Part shown: positions 17,554-26,850 of the stretch, one piece after another
Layout: each line of letters opens with the position of its first letter
How positions within the stretch are numbered: the stretch's first letter is position 1
Made by a program: the position numbers and the translations under genes
Notes under the pieces: model-generated
The model's database searches: none
The model's input: only the letters and a program-made list of their open reading frames with translations
What the model was told of the DNA's origin: nothing
Assembly (NCBI RefSeq): GCF_014646635.1
Contig: NZ_BMNQ01000018.1
Coordinates: forward strand, 1-51,799
DNA length: 51,799 bases
Reading direction: 5' to 3'
Origin: Lentibacillus kapialis
GTDB taxonomy: Bacteria; Bacillota; Bacilli; Bacillales; Amphibacillaceae

Positions 17554-18195
17554 TTACTCTTTATAAAGGGATTTTATTAACAATTCCATTGCTTCATTTG
17601 ACACATATGCCTCCAGGGCCGCCGCCGCCAATGAAAACACCATCAATGAAGCGAACAATACTGCATATTTGCCGAATGACTGAAGCACTGGCTGGGAGAT
17701 GCGCCATGAAAAAAGCTTTCTTAATAGTATCATTGAGAAAATCATGGATAAGCTGCCCGCGACAATATAAATGGGTATTACCAGCAAATTCTGCGGTGCA
17801 ATTGAAATCGAAGCCAAAAATAGTCCATTCGCTCCGAGCTGGTTAACCATGAAGCCAACCGAAAAGCCAACGACCAAGCCTTTTAAAAACAATAAAATCC
17901 AGATAACCGGAAGACCTATAACCGAAAGTCCTAATACGAACAAGATAAAAAGATACTTCACATGGTATAAAAGACTGCTCTTCAGCACCTCGCTGCTGTT
18001 TGTTCGCTCTTCTTCACTAATATCACCAAAAAAGCGTTCCAAGTAGAAGAACAAATCCTGCTTTTGAACAAAATTCATGCTGTTGACAATAATAGCACCA
18101 AAAATAATACCGGTCAGAAATAGGATTGTCATAAAAATATAGATGACAGCATGCTCTTTCACATGGTCGATTAACAGAGTTCGTTTGTTATACAT
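17554..18195 (-). CDS. spoIIM: stage II sporulation protein M
   Basis: SpoIIM is the membrane anchor of the SpoIID-SpoIIM-SpoIIP engulfment machine. The 213-residue protein has five or so hydrophobic helices, including IYIFMTILFLTGIIFGAIIV and the C-terminal VLFASLMVFSLAAAALEA. ATGGAGGATTCTG precedes the start. Its place beside fur matches B. subtilis. A larger SpoIIM-like paralogue lies at 30565. Confidence 0.93.
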   Translation of the reverse strand: MYNKRTLLIDHVKEHAVIYIFMTILFLTGIIFGAIIVNSMNFVQKQDLFFYLERFFGDISEEERTNSSEVLKSSLLYHVKYLFILFVLGLSVIGLPVIWILLFLKGLVVGFSVGFMVNQLGANGLFLASISIAPQNLLVIPIYIVAGSLSMIFSMILLRKLFSWRISQPVLQSFGKYAVLFASLMVFSLAAAALEAYVSNEAMELLIKSLYKE

Positions 18196-18307
18196 CAGAA
18201 TCCTCCATCATGCATAATTTCATTTCTTCAGGCTGTTTTTAAATGCCTCTAATAGAAACTATGAAGAATTCCATGTAAAAATACCAATTTATTTTTGACA
18301 CTCAGCA

Positions 18308-19477
18308 TTAAGTGGTTGTGACAGATCCATACTTTCCGCCACCGCCGGCTTTGATGGATAACTTTCCCTCTCTCATATCTATGATGGAAGATGCTAGTTT
18401 TTCAGGCACAACTTCGCTTAGATCATCCAGAGATGCATAATGAATCACATTCATTTCTGTCTGGAAATGTTCCAGCAGCTTTTTAAATGTCTTAGGTCCG
18501 AGCTTCGGCAGGTACTCCAATGGAACCTGATATAAATAAGGCGGCCTGTTCTTATTTATATCATCAGTGCTTTTTAGCTCCTGAATTCGGTCGAACACAC
18601 CTTTGATGACTTTCTTCGATCCGCACTGATGGCATTTGACAGCATCGGCAGCGAGTGGCTCGAGGCATTGACTGCAAACGGTTGTATAATATTTTCCCAA
18701 GTGAGGATTCATACCAAAGTTCCGCTTAATTCGCCGCCCGTCTACATTATGCAACGCCCGGTAAAATTCGTTGAATGAGGGTTCTTCCATTGTTATTTGC
18801 TGGTATTCCCTGGCAATCTTCGGGAGTGAATGGGCGTCGGAATTTGATAAAAATGTAAAATCATGCAGTTCACTGATTTGATCAGCCATAGCCGTATCTG
18901 AACTTAGTCCCAGCTCAATACCGTCAATCAAATCCGGATCAAGCACTTCGCGTAATGAATGATGCACCCCTTTTCCATACATACTTTTAAATGGTGTAAA
19001 CACGTGTGCAGGTATAAATATGCCGGCCAGTTCTTTTACTTTATACTGTAGTTCTCTTGCCGTTCCATAATAGCGCTGTGAACTTAATGTAATGTTTTTC
19101 ATTTTAGTCGTCAGCCATTCTGAGAACTTTTCGATGACGCTCAGAGTTGGAAAAAAACATAAAACATGAAGCGGACCCTGGCAGTTTTCATCATAAATTT
19201 CAATTTCAGAACCAAGTATTAAGGTCACATTTTCAAAACGAATACCCCCATCATGCAGTTCATGAGCGTATCCCACTCTTATGAGCTCTTTTATTTCCTG
19301 CTGGACGGCCGGAGCATGACTGTCAATGACACCAACCATATGGATGCCTTTATTTCGACTGGCTTCCTTTAAAACGTTTGTCAGGGTTAATGTGTTGGCA
19401 CCTGTGATTTTGACAGGGTTATTATATATATCGCGGCCGATGTGAATATGCATATCGGCAAAAAACGATGTCAGCAT
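18308..19477 (-). CDS. endonuclease Q-type PHP-domain protein (YqxK)
   Basis: This 389-residue protein of the endonuclease Q family cuts DNA 5' of deaminated bases in characterised archaeal and Bacillus members. A PHP metallophosphoesterase domain starts with ADMHIHIGRD and includes D/H-rich SNSDAHSLPK. A four-cysteine zinc finger (CSQCLEPLAADAVKCHQCG) and a helix-hairpin-helix-like C-terminus (LPKLGPKTFKKLLEHF) follow. It starts 3 bp after nudF, so they form an operon. Older annotation as a helicase is not supported by the motifs. Confidence 0.82.
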   Translation of the reverse strand: MLTSFFADMHIHIGRDIYNNPVKITGANTLTLTNVLKEASRNKGIHMVGVIDSHAPAVQQEIKELIRVGYAHELHDGGIRFENVTLILGSEIEIYDENCQGPLHVLCFFPTLSVIEKFSEWLTTKMKNITLSSQRYYGTARELQYKVKELAGIFIPAHVFTPFKSMYGKGVHHSLREVLDPDLIDGIELGLSSDTAMADQISELHDFTFLSNSDAHSLPKIAREYQQITMEEPSFNEFYRALHNVDGRRIKRNFGMNPHLGKYYTTVCSQCLEPLAADAVKCHQCGSKKVIKGVFDRIQELKSTDDINKNRPPYLYQVPLEYLPKLGPKTFKKLLEHFQTEMNVIHYASLDDLSEVVPEKLASSIIDMREGKLSIKAGGGGKYGSVTTT

Positions 19478-19480
19478 TTG

Positions 19481-20029
19481 TTACATCCTTTCAAGTGTTT
19501 CTAAGTAAAGTACTGCATAGTTTGTCTTAGCGTCATGTATTCGTTTGTTTTTAACGTATTGTTTCGCCTCCTCCAGTGTCAATTCGACCAGTTCGATAAA
19601 TTCATCATCATCACCGGTTGCCGGATATCCCACCAATTCCAGGTTTTTGGCCAGGTAAAGGTGCATCATTTCATCTGCAAATCCGGGTGATGTATAAAAC
19701 GATGCTACAAATGCCATAGGCTCCCTCACAGTATAACCTGTTTCTTCCTCTAATTCGCGCTTTGCGGTCACTTTCGGTGCTTCCCCTTCTTCCAGTTTAC
19801 CGGCAGGAATTTCCACCAATGATTGTTCCAGCGGTTTTCTGTATTGTTCAACAAACACAATTTTATTCTCTTTTGTGATCGGAATCACCCCTACCGCACC
19901 CGGGTGTTTAATGAGCTCACGCTTGGACGTTTCACCATCAGGAAGTACAACATCATCCACTTGCAGTTTAACGACCTTGCCATCATATATTTTTTCCGTA
20001 TGAGTGGTTTTTTCTTCAAATTTTTTCAT
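19481..20029 (-). CDS. nudF: ADP-ribose pyrophosphatase
   Basis: This Nudix hydrolase cleaves ADP-ribose to AMP and ribose-5-phosphate. The Nudix box is complete: G77-x5-E83-x7-R91-E-L-x-E-E-x-G98 (TAKRELEEETGY). I use the ATG at 20029 (182 aa) with AAGGA 9 nt upstream. An upstream ATG-ATC-CTA reading is too close to that site. It is divergent from yqkF and in an operon with the endonuclease Q gene, as in B. subtilis. Confidence 0.92.
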   Translation of the reverse strand: MKKFEEKTTHTEKIYDGKVVKLQVDDVVLPDGETSKRELIKHPGAVGVIPITKENKIVFVEQYRKPLEQSLVEIPAGKLEEGEAPKVTAKRELEEETGYTVREPMAFVASFYTSPGFADEMMHLYLAKNLELVGYPATGDDDEFIELVELTLEEAKQYVKNKRIHDAKTNYAVLYLETLERM

Positions 20030-20144
20030 TAGGATCATTCCTTTTTTCATGGCTATTCTCTATTCTATCATATCTTAATAGTTGTATTTGCTGCTATTTA
20101 TTTTCTACAATAGAATAAGACCAATGATATTGGAGGCAGATACG

Positions 20145-21056
20145 ATGGAAAAAAATCAGCTTGGGCAATCCGACATTTATGTTTCTGGGCTGACATTGGG
20201 GTGCATGTCACTTGGAACGGACAGCCAAAAAGCAAGTGACATTATCGAGCGTGCATTGGATGCCGGTGTCAATCATCTGGATACTGCGGATCTGTATGAC
20301 TTTGGGCAAAATGAAGAGATTGTCGGTAATGCTATAAAGGGTAAACGGGATCAGGTTATTTTAACCACAAAAGTCGGCAACAACTTTAATAAACAAAAAC
20401 GGGACTGGTTTTGGGACCCTTCCAGAGAACATATTGAAAATGGCGTTAAAGACAGCCTACATCGTTTAGGCACTGATTATATTGATTTGTATATGCTGCA
20501 CGGCGGCACGATTGACGATCCAATCAATGAATCCATTGAAGCGTTTGAAAATCTAAAAAAAGAAGGGCTTATCCGTGCTTACGGGATTTCATCCATCAGA
20601 CCGAATGTTATTCGTGAATATGTGCAGCGTTCAAACATTGATGCCGTTATGATGCAATACAATATGCTGGACCGCCGGCCGGAAGAAGACATATTGGACC
20701 TTCTCCAAAAAAACAGGGCCAGTGTCCTGGCACGGGGACCGTTGGCAAAAGGAATGCTCAGTAATCGGGCGGTTGAACAAATTGAGCGGAAAGGTCAAGA
20801 TGGTTTTCTCGATTATTCGTATGATGAACTGAAAATCATTCAGCAAAAGCTAGGGAAAATGACGGATGAGAATTCAATGAACGCCCTTGCATTAAATTAC
20901 GTTTTGAAACATCCCGCTGTGGCAAGTGCTGTATTTGGTGCAAGTTCCGTCAACCAGGTTGACGACAATACCAGCTTTAATTTGACCCTGACAGATGATG
21001 CATACAGGAATATACAGCGTATAACAAAATCAATCCAATATACGAATCACCGTTAA
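20145..21056 (+). CDS. yqkF: aldo/keto reductase (YqkF family)
   Basis: This NADPH-dependent aldo/keto reductase of 303 residues has the TIM-barrel features LDTADLYDFGQNEEIVG (catalytic Asp and Tyr), ILTTKVGN (Lys) and DLYMLHGG (His). The frame extends upstream to 20082, but TTGGAGGC precedes the ATG at 20145, which gives the YqkF length. The natural substrate is unknown. It is monocistronic and ends in a strong terminator. Confidence 0.9.
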   Translation: MEKNQLGQSDIYVSGLTLGCMSLGTDSQKASDIIERALDAGVNHLDTADLYDFGQNEEIVGNAIKGKRDQVILTTKVGNNFNKQKRDWFWDPSREHIENGVKDSLHRLGTDYIDLYMLHGGTIDDPINESIEAFENLKKEGLIRAYGISSIRPNVIREYVQRSNIDAVMMQYNMLDRRPEEDILDLLQKNRASVLARGPLAKGMLSNRAVEQIERKGQDGFLDYSYDELKIIQQKLGKMTDENSMNALALNYVLKHPAVASAVFGASSVNQVDDNTSFNLTLTDDAYRNIQRITKSIQYTNHR

Positions 21057-21094
21057 ATTTCCTTTCAATACCATAATCGAAACGAAATCGGGAT

Positions 21095-21130
21095 AAGGGG
21101 CATGAAAAGTTACTTTTTCATGCCCCTTTT
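21095..21130 (+). terminator. rho-independent terminator after yqkF
   Basis: A 14-bp stem (21095-21108 with 21115-21128) has arms AAGGGGCATGAAAA and TTTTCATGCCCCTT, a 6-base loop, and TT following. It lies 38 bp after the yqkF stop. Repeat copy D begins immediately after it. Confidence 0.88.
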
Positions 21131-21133
21131 CGT

Positions 21134-21441
21134 AATGTCAGAAAGTATAAATGATGGATGACCTTATAGAGGTTGTTCAAAAAGTCCGGTAAACATGACA
21201 CTTCGAATTTCTTCGTTGGCTTGTTTCTCCGCTCCTTGGAAAAGAAAAACACTTTTCCTGCGTGCGAAGCGGATTCAGGGTAGCATTACTTGTGCTCATG
21301 TATCTAAAGGCATACCCTTTCGCTACTCGAAACTGCGCCGTCTCGAACTTCTTGGTCCTTTTTATCCTCCTTTTTGAACACGCACTTATAAGAAAAACTT
21401 CGGTATCCACTATAAGATGAAGTGAATGCCGCGTTTTTCTA
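21134..21441 (-). repeat. dispersed ~93-bp repeat, copy D, split by an insertion
   Basis: Read on the minus strand this begins TAGAAAAACGCGGCATTC (21441 leftward), has the second dyad arm, and continues to CTTATAAG. After a 216-bp interruption it resumes at TATAAGGTCATCC and ends CTTTCTGACATTA. Removing the insertion restores a normal copy matching A and B, which shows that the other element inserted later. Confidence 0.82.
21169..21384. mobile_element. 216-bp MITE-like element
   Basis: The element has imperfect terminal inverted repeats, TGTTCAAAAAG at the left and CTTTTTGAACA at the right, and further matching bases extend inward. It is flanked by CTTATA on both sides (21163-21168 and 21385-21390), consistent with a target-site duplication. 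It encodes no transposase, so mobilisation would need an enzyme from elsewhere. It disrupts repeat copy D. Short open frames inside it are not convincing genes. Confidence 0.72.
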
Positions 21442-21486
21442 ATGTCTGGATACGAACATTATTCTCCTGAATTCCATTAATTTACA

Positions 21487-21515
21487 TTGATAATACAACA
21501 TGTAAAACATATAAT
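21487..21515 (+). promoter_or_regulatory. sigma-A promoter of yqjW
   Basis: TTGATA (21487-21492) and TATAAT (21510-21515) have a 17-base spacer. The promoter lies 37 bp before the yqjW start. Confidence 0.75.
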
Positions 21516-21518
21516 AAC

Positions 21519-21532
21519 AGAACAGACGTTCT
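21519..21532 (+). promoter_or_regulatory. LexA (SOS) box upstream of yqjW
   Basis: AGAACAGACGTTCT is a perfect dyad with the GAAC-N4-GTTC core of the Gram-positive LexA site. It starts 4 bp after the -10 hexamer, so bound LexA would block initiation. This predicts DNA-damage induction of the polymerase. Confidence 0.75.
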
Positions 21533-21552
21533 ATTTTAATGAGGTGAGTTCT

Positions 21553-22803
21553 ATGGACTATTCCAGCTATCCACGGAATGATGTTTTGTGTATTGATATG
21601 CGTTCTTTTTACGCAAGTGTTGAAGCGGTTAAACGAGGACTTGATCCGATGACGGTCCAGCTGGCCGTCGTGGGGGATCTAAGCCGATCCGGTAGCATCG
21701 TTCTCGCCGCCTCTCCGACTTTGAAGAAAAAACATGGCATCAGTAATGTAAGCCGGTTTTTCGAATTGCCCAGGGATCGGGATATCATCATAGCCCCGGC
21801 GCATATGGCTGACTATTTACAGGTATCGATGGAAATTACCAAATTGATAAATCAATATGTCCCAAAAGAAGCCATCCACCAATATTCAGTTGATGAAGTT
21901 TGGGTAACGGTCAATGGACTGGATAAGTTGTTCGGCAGCAGGTGGCAAGTGGCAAACGCTATCAAACAGGATATTTTTGAAAGTTTTGGAATCACCTGCT
22001 CTATCGGCATAGGTGATAATAAATTTCTGGCTAAAGTGATTATGGATCTGTATGCTAAGAAACACGGCGTAGCGGAATGCACATATGAAGACGTCCGGGA
22101 AAAATTGTGGCCATTTCCAGTTCAGGAGATTTGGGGGATCGGCCGGCGGATGCAGCGCAACTTAAACCGTATGGGAGTTGTGACACTCGGACAACTGGCG
22201 GAATTCCCTCTGAAACTGCTGACAAAACGGTTTGGCATTATAGGAGAGCAGCTTTATTGGCATGCGTGGGGAGTCGATTTGAGCCCTGTTTTCGGCAATT
22301 TTACCAAAATGGAGCAGAAAGGTTTCGGCCATGGAATCTCTTTATTGCGTGATTATTCCGCTAATGAAACCGCTATTTGTATTCTTGATTTATGCGAGGA
22401 GGCATGTCGGCGGGCAAGAGGCGCCAACAAAGTCGGTAAAACCATTCACCTCGGCATCTCATACGCCAAGGAAACAGGCGGGGGCTTCAGTCGCTCGCAA
22501 TCTGTCAGTCTGCCGACCAATATAACCATGGATATGTATGATGTCTGCATGCAGTTATTCAATGAATTTTACGATGGTTTCAGTGATATCCGGCATGTTT
22601 ATGTAACACTTGACAATCTGCATGAAGATGCCGAAACCCAATTGGATCTTTTCGATAACAGGCCGAAGAAAAAAGATATTGGCTATGTTATGGACGCAAT
22701 CCGGAATAAATACGGTTCCACTGCCATACTTCGGGCTACAAGCTACACTGATGCAGGCATCACCATCGGGCGGAGCAGCAAAATCGGCGGGCATCAGGCA
22801 TAA
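21553..22803 (+). CDS. yqjW: Y-family DNA polymerase, YqjW/UvrX type (PolY2)
   Basis: This error-prone translesion polymerase of 416 residues has the metal-binding motifs VLCIDMRSFYASVEAV at the N-terminus and YSVDEVW (Val in place of the usual Ile of SIDE), so catalysis should be intact. The helix-hairpin-helix thumb WGIGRRMQRNLNRMGVVTLGQ and a little-finger domain follow. A beta-clamp-type QLDLF sequence lies near the end. The ATG at 21553 follows GAGGTGAG; an upstream frame extension is ignored. A LexA box controls it. A second Y-family polymerase is at 28263. Confidence 0.92.
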   Translation: MDYSSYPRNDVLCIDMRSFYASVEAVKRGLDPMTVQLAVVGDLSRSGSIVLAASPTLKKKHGISNVSRFFELPRDRDIIIAPAHMADYLQVSMEITKLINQYVPKEAIHQYSVDEVWVTVNGLDKLFGSRWQVANAIKQDIFESFGITCSIGIGDNKFLAKVIMDLYAKKHGVAECTYEDVREKLWPFPVQEIWGIGRRMQRNLNRMGVVTLGQLAEFPLKLLTKRFGIIGEQLYWHAWGVDLSPVFGNFTKMEQKGFGHGISLLRDYSANETAICILDLCEEACRRARGANKVGKTIHLGISYAKETGGGFSRSQSVSLPTNITMDMYDVCMQLFNEFYDGFSDIRHVYVTLDNLHEDAETQLDLFDNRPKKKDIGYVMDAIRNKYGSTAILRATSYTDAGITIGRSSKIGGHQA

Positions 22804-22931
22804 CATGTGTTCCAAAATAGGAACAACGGCGCGGGGCGCTGGAGCCGGCCGTGGCAATATTCGACAAAGCCTCGATAAAAATTTTATGGTTTCTTAACTT
22901 ATAAAAAATCGGCAAATGTATGATTCAAGCG

Positions 22932-23897
22932 CTATTTAACGCCATTATAAACATAACTTCCATCGCTTAATGTTTTAGTAATAAACCCTCCATCTTCAAG
23001 ATAATCCAGCTGACCGATTGTTTCAGACATGGTCAGGCTCAGCTGACTTTCATATTGTTTTGGAAAAAGCTCCTTGCAAAGTTCAAATGGTGTTTGTGCT
23101 TTTGCCATTAAGGACTCGTATGCTATATGTGCACGCTGTTCCTGTCTCTGCAGACGCGCACGAATCAGATCATACGCATTCGTAAAGATCTCCCCGTGGC
23201 CGGGATAAACTGTTCGGATGTTGAGTGACTGGCATTTGACTAAGTTGCCGCGGTATTGCAGCATTGGCTTTGGTCGCACCTTTGTATCTCCAATCGGCGG
23301 TTCCAGTAGCGGATTCGGCGAGATATGCTTGAGCAAATGGTCTCCTCCGATAAACGCCCCATCATGTTCACGGCGAAACGATAAATGGCTTTGTGCATGA
23401 CCTTTTGTTTCGAAAACATGCCAATCTTCATGCCCGGGAAGTGCATCCCCTTCTTCCAGCGTAACCGTCAGATTCCCCTTTCCTGCAAATTGCAGTGTGC
23501 CGTGCAATTCATCAGAGCCTGGTATTAATTCTTCCGGCACGCCGGAAGTAGTAAACAATTGCCGGAAAAATTTTTCATATTGATCGAAATACGCTTCATT
23601 CCGTGTCAGCCATAGGTCAACATTTTGGTGTGCAGCGATTGTTTCAGCACACGGAAACTCTTCAATTAAACCAACGTGATCTGGATGATGATGGGTTAAG
23701 ATAATCTGTTCAATGTCATTAGGCGCATACCCCAATTCGTTTAATTGTGCTTTTAAAGCTTCCCATCCCTCTTTCGTTTTAACACCGGCATCGATAAGTG
23801 ACAGTGTGTCGCCTTTAAGCAGATAGACATGTACATCACCAACTGCAAACGGTGTTGGAATGGTCATTTGAGTGATTGTTTTGTCCAGTACCTTCAT
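22932..23897 (-). CDS. yqjP: MBL-fold metallohydrolase (YqjP family)
   Basis: This 321-residue metallo-beta-lactamase-fold hydrolase has H-x-H-x-D-H in LTHHHPDHVG and further zinc ligands in FETKGHAQSHLS, GGDHLL and YPGHGE. A C-terminal winged-helix-like segment reads IGQLDYLEDGGFI. The frame is open to 24020, but TTTGGAGGC precedes the ATG at 23897, so I use that start. The substrate is unknown; relatives include glyoxalase II-like and thioesterase enzymes. It is divergent from the glycerophosphodiesterase gene. Confidence 0.85.
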   Translation of the reverse strand: MKVLDKTITQMTIPTPFAVGDVHVYLLKGDTLSLIDAGVKTKEGWEALKAQLNELGYAPNDIEQIILTHHHPDHVGLIEEFPCAETIAAHQNVDLWLTRNEAYFDQYEKFFRQLFTTSGVPEELIPGSDELHGTLQFAGKGNLTVTLEEGDALPGHEDWHVFETKGHAQSHLSFRREHDGAFIGGDHLLKHISPNPLLEPPIGDTKVRPKPMLQYRGNLVKCQSLNIRTVYPGHGEIFTNAYDLIRARLQRQEQRAHIAYESLMAKAQTPFELCKELFPKQYESQLSLTMSETIGQLDYLEDGGFITKTLSDGSYVYNGVK

Positions 23898-24068
23898 ATT
23901 TGACAGCCTCCAAAATGAATAACGATTCAGTTTATGATGGCTATTATATACCTTCCTCATGAAAAAGTCACACAATGGTTGTTTAGACAAACGGTGATTC
24001 GCTTCGTAAACTTCCTTCAATTGACTTACGATGAAAAATAAAACACAATCAGATAAGAGGTGAGTTTC

Positions 24069-24806
24069 TTGTCAACGAAAATTTTCGCACATCGCGGCGC
24101 CAGCAAACAGGCGCCAGAAAATACAATGGCCGCCTTCACTCTTGCTTATCAGCACGGTGCAGACGGTATCGAAACAGATGTCCATCTGACACGAGATCAT
24201 ATTCCGGTTTTAATCCATGATGAACATGTCAAGCGAACAACCAGTAGCACCGGTTACATAAAAGATTTTACATATCGGCAATTGCAGAAGCTTGATGCAG
24301 GCTCCTGGTTTTCCTCTGAATTTGCCGGATTACGTATTATACCATTGGATGAATTTCTCGAATGGATTTATGATAAGCCATTGTATTTAAATATTGAATT
24401 GAAAAATAATAAAATAGATTATAATGACTTGGAAAGTATTGTTTATGATAGGATATTACATTATGACCTATTGCATCGTACGATATTGTCAACGTTTAAT
24501 CCAAGAAGCCTTAACAAGTTAAACTATCTGAACCGAGATATCAATACAGCGTTATTAACAACAAAACGCGGCAAAAACCTTGTATCTGCTGCCCAAGAAT
24601 TAGGGGCGAATGCGGTTCATATCAAATACCGGCTGCTCAATCAGTTTCTGGTTGATAAATGCCATCATGAAGCTATGGGTGTCCGTGTGTATACGGTGAA
24701 CAGACCGAGACAAATGCTGCGCTGTTTTGCCGTGGGATGTGATGCAATTTTTACGGATGTCCCTGACAGGGCAATCCGTTTTCGGAATCAATTTACTAAT
24801 CAATGA
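24069..24806 (+). CDS. glycerophosphodiester phosphodiesterase
   Basis: This enzyme hydrolyses glycerophosphodiesters to glycerol-3-phosphate and an alcohol. The 245-residue TIM barrel has the GDPD residues H8-R9 (FAHRG), E35 and D37 (GIETDVHL), and H50 (LIHDEHV). The N-terminal APENTM motif is present. There is no signal peptide, so it is cytosolic. I take a TTG start at 24069 because GAGGTGAG lies about 5 nt upstream; a GTG at 24060 falls within that site. Confidence 0.9.
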   Translation: MSTKIFAHRGASKQAPENTMAAFTLAYQHGADGIETDVHLTRDHIPVLIHDEHVKRTTSSTGYIKDFTYRQLQKLDAGSWFSSEFAGLRIIPLDEFLEWIYDKPLYLNIELKNNKIDYNDLESIVYDRILHYDLLHRTILSTFNPRSLNKLNYLNRDINTALLTTKRGKNLVSAAQELGANAVHIKYRLLNQFLVDKCHHEAMGVRVYTVNRPRQMLRCFAVGCDAIFTDVPDRAIRFRNQFTNQ

Positions 24807-24896
24807 AATAGTGAATGTCAGTTGAACAGAATCGAATCTTTACGGGCAGCTGACTCCTTGCTGTCTGTTGAGACGGGATAAATCAGGAGGGATCAT

Positions 24897-25913
24897 GTGA
24901 CCAAATTATTTTCACCAATCGAATTTAATCGTGTCGAGCTCAAAAACCGGATTGTCATGTCACCAATGTGCATGTATTCCTGTGTGGAACAGGACGGTAA
25001 AATAACACCTTTTCATGAAACACATTACATCTCCCGGGCGGTTGGCCAGGCAGGGCTTATTATGACCGAAGCAACGGCTGTTGTACCGGAAGGGCGTATT
25101 TCGCATGAGGATGTGGGTATCTGGGATGACGAACATATTGAAGGGCTGAAACGATTAAATGAACAGCTGCACAGGTATGGTGCCAAAACCGGTATTCAGC
25201 TTGCCCATGCGGGCCGAAAAGCACGGCTCGATTCGGAGATATTTGCCCCTTCACCACTTGCATTCGGCGAATCATCGAAAACACCGGTGGAGATGACAAA
25301 AGCAGATATCAGTAATACGATCAAAGCATTCAAAGATGGAGCTGAGCGTGCCCAAAAAGCCGGTTTCGATATTATTGAGCTTCATGGTGCACACGGCTAT
25401 TTAATCAATCAATTTCTATCACCAATGACCAACAAACGTCATGATGAGTATGGCGGAAGCAGAAAAAACCGTTACCGCTTTATGTCACAGCTGATTGAGG
25501 CCGTCAAGACCGTATGGGAAGGTCCTTTGTTTGCACGCATATCAACAAATGAATATGACCCTAACGGTAACACACTCGATGACATCCTTTATTTTGCCGG
25601 ACAAATGAAACAACAAGGCATCGATCTGATTGACTGCAGTTCGGGCGGTGTTGTCCCGGCAGCCGTTAAGCGATATCCGGGTTACCAGCTGAAGCGCTGC
25701 GAAACCATCAAGCAGGAAGCATCTCTTCCCACAGGGGCAGTTGGATTGATAACGACAGGTATTCAGGCAGAAGAAATTCTACAAAATGACCGTGCTGATC
25801 TAGTGCTGATCGGACGAGCTCTGCTGCGCAACCCATATTGGGCAAAAGCTGTTGCTGATGAGTTAAATGAGACGCTTCCTGCACCACATCAATACGAACG
25901 GGGTTGGCAATAA
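24897..25913 (+). CDS. namA: NADPH dehydrogenase NamA (old yellow enzyme)
   Basis: This FMN-dependent ene-reductase of 338 residues is of the thermophilic-like OYE class. The N-terminal MSPMCMYSC has C25 and Y27, the redox-tuning Cys and Tyr of the YqjM class. Substrate-binding HAGRKA and [16 protein letters not shown] (His pair) are present. It has a GTG start with AGGAGG. It ends within the start of rnz (1-bp overlap, TAATG), so translation of the two is coupled. It probably detoxifies electrophiles. Confidence 0.93.
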   Translation: MTKLFSPIEFNRVELKNRIVMSPMCMYSCVEQDGKITPFHETHYISRAVGQAGLIMTEATAVVPEGRISHEDVGIWDDEHIEGLKRLNEQLHRYGAKTGIQLAHAGRKARLDSEIFAPSPLAFGESSKTPVEMTKADISNTIKAFKDGAERAQKAGFDIIELHGAHGYLINQFLSPMTNKRHDEYGGSRKNRYRFMSQLIEAVKTVWEGPLFARISTNEYDPNGNTLDDILYFAGQMKQQGIDLIDCSSGGVVPAAVKRYPGYQLKRCETIKQEASLPTGAVGLITTGIQAEEILQNDRADLVLIGRALLRNPYWAKAVADELNETLPAPHQYERGWQ

Positions 25914-26836
25914 TGGAACTTGTTTTTCTTGGGACCGGTTCAGGTGTCCCCTCCAAAGAACGAAATGTATCGGCAATCGCTTTAAAACTGTTGCAGGAAC
26001 AAAACAGCATCTGGCTGTTTGATTGTGGGGAAGCAACGCAGCACCAAATTTTACACACACGTATCAAACCGCGTAAAATAACGAAAATCTTTATAACCCA
26101 CCTGCATGGTGACCATATTTTCGGATTGCCCGGACTGTTAAGCAGCCGCTCGTTTCAAGGGGGTAACGACCTTTTAACTATTTATGGGCCTGAAGGAATC
26201 AAAGACTACATTGAAACAAGTCTGGCGGTCAGCGGAACAACACTTACCTATCCCCTTTCAATTATCGAATTTACAGAAGGGTTGTTAGTTGAGGATGAAC
26301 AATTTTGTATTTCATGTAAAAAGCTTGAACATGGTATCCCCAGTTATGGTTTTAGGATTTCTGAAAAAGATAAACCTGGCAGACTTCTCGTCGAAAAGTT
26401 AAAAGAGGCGGGAATCGAACCAGGTCCAATATACCAGCAAATTAAGGAAAATGATGTTGTCCACACAGATGATGGCCAGTTAATCCACCGTGATCACTAC
26501 CTTGGTCCACCGAAACGAGGACGCGTCGTTACCATAATGGGTGATACGCGTTCACCGGAAAAAACGATGTCCTTTGTTCGTGATTCTAATGTTTTAGTGC
26601 ATGAGGCAACATTTGGCCATGAAAAAGAGACGTTGGCAAAAGCCTATTTTCATTCAACAACGAAACAGGCAGCCGCTCTTGCTAAAAGTAGTAATACGGA
26701 TAAACTAATACTGACGCATATTTCCTCACGTTATCAACAAGGGGATGATCGTAAGCTACTGGATGAAGCCCGCCATATTTTTCCAAATACAGAGCTTGCA
26801 TGCGATTTCCGTCAGATAAACATTGAATCTAAATAG
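25913..26836 (+). CDS. rnz: ribonuclease Z
   Basis: RNase Z removes the 3' trailer of CCA-less tRNA precursors. The 307 residues match the B. subtilis length. Zinc ligands are H-x-H-x-D-H in [14 protein letters not shown], plus GDTR, HEATF and THISSRY. A flexible-arm insertion ([14 protein letters not shown]) is present. It starts one base inside the namA stop. Confidence 0.95.
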   Translation: MELVFLGTGSGVPSKERNVSAIALKLLQEQNSIWLFDCGEATQHQILHTRIKPRKITKIFITHLHGDHIFGLPGLLSSRSFQGGNDLLTIYGPEGIKDYIETSLAVSGTTLTYPLSIIEFTEGLLVEDEQFCISCKKLEHGIPSYGFRISEKDKPGRLLVEKLKEAGIEPGPIYQQIKENDVVHTDDGQLIHRDHYLGPPKRGRVVTIMGDTRSPEKTMSFVRDSNVLVHEATFGHEKETLAKAYFHSTTKQAAALAKSSNTDKLILTHISSRYQQGDDRKLLDEARHIFPNTELACDFRQINIESK

Positions 26837-26850
26837 GAGGCGTTTATTGT

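Noticed and set aside
21169-21384. short open frames inside the MITE-like element
   Set aside because: They have no ribosome site and no family resemblance, and the element is explained by its inverted ends.
22804-22931. GC-rich patch between yqjW and yqjP
   Set aside because: No gene, stem or repeat stands out; it is treated as plain intergenic sequence.
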